The notes under the pieces were generated by a model. It worked only from the letters and a program-made list of their open reading frames with translations. It searched no databases and was not told the DNA's origin. A stretch of 16,356 bases of DNA, from NCBI GenBank assembly GCA_039649115.1, contig JBBWZQ010000186.1, positions 1-16,356 on the forward strand. Direction: 5' to 3'. The DNA is from DATEJJ01 sp039649115. Lineage in GTDB: Bacteria > Actinomycetota > Actinomycetes > Mycobacteriales > Micromonosporaceae. This document shows, in pieces, positions 12,819 through 16,356 of this stretch; positions within the stretch are counted from its first letter, which is position 1; each line of letters begins with the position of its first letter. The translations under genes were made by a program, and so were the position numbers.

Positions 12819-14402
12819 ATGGCTCGAGAACGGTACTCACCGAGAAGCTCCAACTACGATGCGCCAGGCGGATATGAGGAGCCGTCCATCTACGACTCCC
12901 CGGCCGGCGAGCGGATGCGCTCCGCGCCGCCGGTGCGCAAGAGCCGGCGACTCGTGAAGCCTTTCGGTGTTCTGGCGGCGGTGGCCGCCATCGCGGCCGG
13001 TGGCGCCATCTACGTGGCGACCAGCCATGCGGCCACGGACAACATGGACTGCACATTGGTCGTTCCCGCGAACCCGCTGACCGCGGCCGGCCTGGCCACG
13101 CCGTACCAGCTGGTCGCGACGAACGCGGCCAACGGCGCCTGCAACGAGGCCAACGCGAACCAGTCCGCGTTCGTGCAGGGCGCCATCATCGGCGCCGACG
13201 GGCAGATCAGCCTGTACAACCCGCTGGTCATCGACCAGGGCACGCAGGCCGCGGCGGCTCCCGCGGCGGCGACCGTGCCGGCCGGCGCGACCATCGGCCT
13301 GTGGTTCGGTTTCAACGGCGCCAACCTGACCCTCAGGTCCGCCAACGGCACGAACGCGCTGCGGCAGGGCCAGTGTGTCAACGGCAGCCGGGGCTCCATC
13401 TTCGGGCAGTTCGCCTACTGCAACGCGCCCGCCTTCTTCCAGGCGGCCAACGCCGCGGTCCAGGCCGGCACGCTCAAGGTGCCCGCCCTGGGTACCGCGA
13501 AGGACGGCAAGGCCTGCCCGACGGTCCGCGACTTCTCGCTGGTCGACATGGACCAGAGCGACAACGTGGTGACCCACTACCTGGCCAACGCCAAGGGGCA
13601 GACGGCCCAGCCGAACGCGGCCGGCAAGGCGGCGGTGGGCGCGGCCGGGGTGGACCTGGCCAACGGCAGTGACAACCGGCTGCTGGACGTGTTCGTCGAC
13701 CCGACGCTGGGCTGCACCCCCTGGACGCTGCCGGAACAGTCAGCCGACGGGACACCCGCATCGGCGCTGCCGCTCAACGAGCTGCAGGCGGCGGCGGGCC
13801 AGGCGGCCCCGATCGCGATCGTGCCGCTGACCGACCCGATGACGCTGAATGGCGCCAACACGAGCAACCAGAAGACCAACCTGTACCGCGCCGGTGTGGA
13901 CCAGCCCGCCCTGGGTGCGGCCGACAACGGCAGCGGTGCGACGTACTGCCAGAACCTGTTCACCAACGCGGCCGGCCTCCAGCGCGTGTTCAACGCGCAG
14001 GCCACCTTCGCGCTCGGCCGCTCCCCGGACGCCGGCGCGGCGACGAACCTGTTCACCTTCCTCGCGATGCGTGGCAACGACGCCTTCACCGGCCTCAACT
14101 GCCAGAACTTCAACGTGGCCAACCCCATCACGCTGACCACTGACGCCAACGGCGTGGTCACCGCGGCCGCGTTCGGAGCCGGCGGTGCGGGCGGCGGCAC
14201 GGGTACCTCCGCGGCGCCCAGCACGAGCAGCTCGGCGGCGGCCGGCACCTCGACGGCACCCAGCGCGCTGCCCAGCACCAGCACCTCGGCGGCGGCCGGC
14301 ACCTCGACCGCACCCAGCACGGCGCCCACCGTGACACCGCCGAGCACCAGGACCTGCTGGTGGTGGTGGCAGCGCCGCGGCCACCGGTGCGGCCACCGGT
14401 AG
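12819..14402 (+). CDS. Exported protein of unrecognised family with Ser/Thr/Ala repeat tail
   Basis: The 527-aa product begins with about 48 cytoplasmic residues rich in Ser, Tyr and Arg, then a hydrophobic helix (about 49-67) followed by ATSHAATD, which could be a signal-peptidase site or leave a membrane anchor. The outer part (about 76-450) is Asn/Ala-rich with several Cys. Recurring-looking blocks include NPLTAAGLATPYQLVATNA, NQSAFVQGAIIGADGQISLY and CNAPAFFQAANAAVQAG, then CPTVRDFSLVDMDQSDNV and NGSDNRLLDVFVDP. I do not recognise a named domain. An 18-residue repeat (SSAAAGTSTAPSALPSTS and a degenerate copy) forms a low-complexity tail like cell-wall linkers. The protein ends CWWWWQRRGHRCGHR, which is odd (see findings). 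ATG 12819 was chosen for AAAGGG six nt upstream; ATG 12777 lacks a good RBS. A strong terminator follows. Confidence 0.85.
   Translation: MARERYSPRSSNYDAPGGYEEPSIYDSPAGERMRSAPPVRKSRRLVKPFGVLAAVAAIAAGGAIYVATSHAATDNMDCTLVVPANPLTAAGLATPYQLVATNAANGACNEANANQSAFVQGAIIGADGQISLYNPLVIDQGTQAAAAPAAATVPAGATIGLWFGFNGANLTLRSANGTNALRQGQCVNGSRGSIFGQFAYCNAPAFFQAANAAVQAGTLKVPALGTAKDGKACPTVRDFSLVDMDQSDNVVTHYLANAKGQTAQPNAAGKAAVGAAGVDLANGSDNRLLDVFVDPTLGCTPWTLPEQSADGTPASALPLNELQAAAGQAAPIAIVPLTDPMTLNGANTSNQKTNLYRAGVDQPALGAADNGSGATYCQNLFTNAAGLQRVFNAQATFALGRSPDAGAATNLFTFLAMRGNDAFTGLNCQNFNVANPITLTTDANGVVTAAAFGAGGAGGGTGTSAAPSTSSSAAAGTSTAPSALPSTSTSAAAGTSTAPSTAPTVTPPSTRTCWWWWQRRGHRCGHR
14231..14320 (+). repeat. 54-bp tandem repeat encoding an 18-aa Ser/Thr/Ala unit
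   Basis: The block starting CTCGGCGGCGGCCGGCACCT at 14231 recurs at 14285 with one or two changes, a period of 54 bp (18 codons), inside the tail of the exported protein. It encodes a flexible, probably wall-spanning linker. A smaller 12-bp repeat, GGCCACCGGT, follows at 14379, 14391 and (shifted by one base) 14402. Confidence 0.8.
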
Positions 14403-14718
14403 GCCACCGGACCCCTCTGTGAGGGGCAGGCGCACCGCGTCGACAAACAGCGGGTGGACGAGCGATGCCTCGTCCACCCGCTGTCTGTCGTATGGCGTGT
14501 CCACTTCGGACTCGATGGCCGCTGGCAGGCGGCACCACCTGCCGGTTAAGGGGTTCGTAATCCCCACCGGCCCCGATTCGGCGTAACCCGCCTCCGTACC
14601 GGCACGTAGTGCATGACGAAGAGCTGTTCAGGCAAGGAACCATCCGAACCTGACTGGCGGCAGGACAGCTCACTGCAAGCGTCTGTGATGCAGGCGACCT
14701 ACTGTCACGGAGGAAGGC
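14403..14718. other. 316-bp intergenic region with terminator and secondary hairpins
   Basis: I see no gene here. The region contains the strong terminator at 14441-14490, then overlapping hairpins GGCAGG/CCTGCC (14524-14529 and 14538-14543) and CCGGT-TAA-GGGG/CCCC-ACCGG (14542-14570), which share bases and cannot form together. About 150 bp of apparently unstructured sequence leads to the HAF-repeat gene, with TACTGT at 14700-14705 as a possible -10 element. Confidence 0.5.
14441..14490 (+). terminator. Strong hairpin terminator after the exported protein gene
   Basis: A perfect 16-bp stem (14447-14462 with 14469-14484, ACAGCGGGTGGACGAG and its complement) has a 6-nt loop CGATGC. It extends past one mismatch by five more pairs, CGACA/TGTCG. 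There is no T-run, as is common for actinobacterial intrinsic terminators. It lies 39 bp after the stop at 14402. Confidence 0.88.
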
Positions 14719-15903
14719 ATGAAGCTCCGCTTCACCCGAGCCGGAACAACGAGAGGCCCGGCGCGGAAACTGATTCTGGCCGGCCTGATTGCTGGAGTGG
14801 CGATTGCCGGGGTCGCGACGGCGACGATCGCAGGCGCAAGCACGCACCACCAAGGCTGGAAGTCCTACAACTCGAGCTCCTGGCAGGTGTCTTGGCGCTA
14901 CAAGGCCGTGGACTCCCCGGCCGACCCCACGTTCACCCAGCTGCTGGGCGTCAACAACAACGGCTCGGTCGTCGGGTACTACGGCAGCGGCGCGGACGCC
15001 ACACACCCCAACAAGGGCTTCACCATCAGCAGCCCGTGGACGCACCGCAACAACTGGCGCTGGCAGAACTTCCCGGGCTCGGTACAGACGCAGGTCGTCG
15101 CGATCAACACGTTCGGCGCCACGGTAGGCTTCTTCGTCACGCGCACCGGCGCGAACTACGGCTTCGTGAAGTGGAACGGCCACACGTGGCCGGTCGCCTA
15201 CCCGAAGACGCCGCACAAGAACGCCTTCAACCAGTTGCTCGGCGTCAATGACAACGGCATCGCGTCGGGCTTCTACAACGACGCCGCCGGCAACTCGCAC
15301 GGCTACCTGTACAACATCAGGACCCGCACGTTCTTCCTGCTGCGGGTGCCGGTCCGGGCGACCAGCGTGGTCATCACGGGCATCAACAACAGCAACGTGA
15401 TCGTCGGCTTCGTCGTCGTCGGCAAGGTGACCGTCGCGTTCGTCGTCAAGAACGGCGTCTTCCACCAGCTGTCGTTCGGCGGCAAGACGAACACCCAGGC
15501 GCTGGGCGTGAACTCGTCCGGTTCGGTGGTCGGCTCGTACCTCGACGCGGGCGGAAAGCTGCACGGGTTCCTGTGGACCACCACGGGCCTGCACACGATC
15601 AACTCGCCGTGGGGTACGGGCGGCACGCTCATCAACGGCCTGAACGACAGGGGCGTCCTGGTCGGGTTCTTCATCGACGCCAAGGGCCGGACCCGCGGGT
15701 TCCTGGTCGTCGCGAACACCACCAAGGCCACCAACTACTGGTGGACCGGCAACTTCGGCGGCACCATCGCGCCGACCACTCCCAGGCCGAGCGCCAGCAA
15801 CGGGTGGCCGAGCATCGGACCCAGCGCCAGCCCCGGTGCGGTCACGAACGGCGGCAACCTGACCAACGGAGGCACCAACGCCAACAGCGGTACGCACTGG
15901 TGA
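14719..15903 (+). CDS. Secreted HAF-repeat protein (probable six-bladed beta-propeller)
   Basis: The 394-aa protein has a signal sequence (basic start, hydrophobic 17-38, ATIAGAS cleavage region near 40). It then has six repeats of about 41-49 residues with the HAF-type pattern: GVN-x-NG-x-VVG ... G-F/Y. Repeat cores are LLGVNNNGSVVGYY (75-88), VVAINTFGATVGFF (126-139), LLGVNDNGIASGFY (173-186), ITGINNSNVIVGFV (219-232), ALGVNSSGSVVGSY (261-274) and INGLNDRGVLVGFF (305-318). Most are followed by a HGFLW-like strand, giving a likely six-bladed propeller. A Pro/Ser/Asn/Gly-rich tail (350-394) looks like a surface linker. The ATG has an excellent RBS, GGAGGAAGG. HAF repeats are known from extracellular bacterial proteins, but their function is unclear. 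A separate transcription unit is likely, with terminators on both sides. Confidence 0.88.
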   Translation: MKLRFTRAGTTRGPARKLILAGLIAGVAIAGVATATIAGASTHHQGWKSYNSSSWQVSWRYKAVDSPADPTFTQLLGVNNNGSVVGYYGSGADATHPNKGFTISSPWTHRNNWRWQNFPGSVQTQVVAINTFGATVGFFVTRTGANYGFVKWNGHTWPVAYPKTPHKNAFNQLLGVNDNGIASGFYNDAAGNSHGYLYNIRTRTFFLLRVPVRATSVVITGINNSNVIVGFVVVGKVTVAFVVKNGVFHQLSFGGKTNTQALGVNSSGSVVGSYLDAGGKLHGFLWTTTGLHTINSPWGTGGTLINGLNDRGVLVGFFIDAKGRTRGFLVVANTTKATNYWWTGNFGGTIAPTTPRPSASNGWPSIGPSASPGAVTNGGNLTNGGTNANSGTHW

Positions 15904-15913
15904 GTGAGAGCGA

Positions 15914-15937
15914 CTGAGCGATCCCCCTAGCGCTCAG
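15914..15937 (+). terminator. Minor hairpin just after the HAF-repeat gene
   Basis: CTGAGCG (15914-15920) and CGCTCAG (15931-15937) pair as a 7-bp stem around a 10-nt loop, 10 bp past the stop codon and 6 bp before the stronger hairpin. It may be part of a tandem terminator. Confidence 0.45.
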
Positions 15938-15943
15938 ATCGAA

Positions 15944-15978
15944 CTGGCAGCGCCCCGAGGAGGACGGGGCGCTGCCAG
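15944..15978 (+). terminator. Strong hairpin terminator after the HAF-repeat gene
   Basis: A perfect 14-bp stem, CTGGCAGCGCCCCG (15944-15957) with its complement at 15965-15978, encloses the loop AGGAGGA. There is no T-tract, in keeping with high-GC actinobacterial terminators. It is 40 bp downstream of the stop. Confidence 0.88.
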
Positions 15979-16055
15979 CCTGTGCGGGTCGGGGGCCGGG
16001 AGTGCCCGACCGGCCCCTGTTCTTCGCGGCCGGGGCGGGTCGAGACTGTCGGGGG

Positions 16056-16074
16056 ACCGTCCCGAGGGGACGGT
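16056..16074 (+). promoter_or_regulatory. Inverted repeat in the leader of the last gene
   Basis: ACCGTCCC and GGGACGGT are exact reverse complements around GAG, about 50 bp before the start codon at 16124. It may be an operator or a leader hairpin. Function is not determined. Confidence 0.35.
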
Positions 16075-16123
16075 GCCGAACGAATGCATACCCTCGTCCC
16101 TTCCTGTGCTGCTAAGGAGTGGT

Positions 16124-16356
16124 ATGTCCATGAAGTCCTCCGCGAAGCTGTCCGTGTTCGGCGCCGTGGCCCTGGTCGCCGCGCTGGGGGCGGTCGCCGT
16201 CGCGACCAGCGCGTCGGCTACCGCGCCGGGCAGCAAGACGGCGGCGCCGGTCGGCAGTGTGCGGCATGTGCAGAGGGTGGGTACGGCGGCGTACAGGCCG
16301 GTGCCGGTGGGTAGTGGCGCGCCGGCGTCGGTGTCGACGGAGATCCGTAAGGGGTT
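16124..16356 (+). CDS. Secreted protein, N-terminal part only (runs off window)
   Basis: The open frame starts at ATG 16124 and continues past the right edge, showing about 77 residues. AAGGAG at 16114-16119 gives a spacing of 4 nt to this ATG or 10 nt to the in-frame ATG 16130, so either could be the start. A classic signal peptide is visible: MKSSAKLS, a hydrophobic core VFGAVALVAALGAVAVA, and TSASA before the probable cleavage site. The mature part begins TAPGSKTAAPVGSVRHVQRV and shows no recognisable domain before the edge. It follows two hairpin terminators and is therefore probably its own transcription unit. Function unknown. Confidence 0.8.
   Translation, partial: MSMKSSAKLSVFGAVALVAALGAVAVATSASATAPGSKTAAPVGSVRHVQRVGTAAYRPVPVGSGAPASVSTEIRKG

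Noticed and set aside
14379..14410. Three copies of GGCCACCGGT as a regulatory repeat
   Set aside because: More simply explained as Ala-Thr-Gly-type low-complexity coding repeats at the end of the exported protein gene.
14542..14570. tRNA-like T-arm appearance (GGGGTTCGTAATCCCC)
   Set aside because: No acceptor, D or anticodon arms can be drawn around it; it is a simple nested hairpin.
1..16356. Mobile elements, CRISPR arrays, rRNA and tRNA genes
   Set aside because: No transposase or integrase motifs, terminal inverted repeats, regularly spaced repeats or RNA gene signatures were seen on either strand.

Overview
The window is uniformly very GC-rich, with dense genes, GC-ending codons and frequent GTG starts, and it lacks transposases, phage genes, rRNA, tRNA and CRISPR arrays. 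The gene content points to a filamentous actinobacterium: transmembrane Ser/Thr kinases, CBM2 modules, tandem universal stress proteins and many exported low-complexity proteins. Micromonosporaceae is my best guess at family level, but that is an inference from style and not proven by a marker gene.

Left third (1-5000): a partial marR gene (-) faces a metal-dependent amidohydrolase gene (+) across a 63-bp gap that holds a perfect 9-3-9 inverted repeat. A small unknown gene and a lysR gene (both -) follow. lysR is divergent from metE (+), the cobalamin-independent methionine synthase, with only about 100 bp between them.

Middle (5041-9405): a tight operon encodes a tandem-domain universal stress protein, a 799-aa fusion of a GT4 glycosyltransferase with an alpha/alpha-toroid glycosidase-like domain (start and stop codons overlap as ATGA), and a GH130 mannoside phosphorylase/mannosidase. 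It looks like a stress-linked unit that makes and trims a (probably mannose-containing) glycan.

Right half (9406-16356): a cell-surface region. A single-pass membrane protein has a tryptophan-rich cytoplasmic segment and an outer CBM6/CBM35-like domain. It converges on a transmembrane Ser/Thr kinase whose outer domain is a CBM2 cellulose/chitin-binding module. Divergent from the kinase is an exported protein of unrecognised family with a Ser/Thr/Ala repeat tail. Next come a secreted HAF-repeat (probable beta-propeller) protein and the start of another secreted protein. Strong T-less hairpin terminators separate these units.

The most notable signal is the pair of inside-out proteins with external carbohydrate-binding domains (one of them a kinase) beside a glycan synthesis/turnover operon. 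A surface-glycan sensing system is a reasonable hypothesis, but the sequence alone does not establish it.
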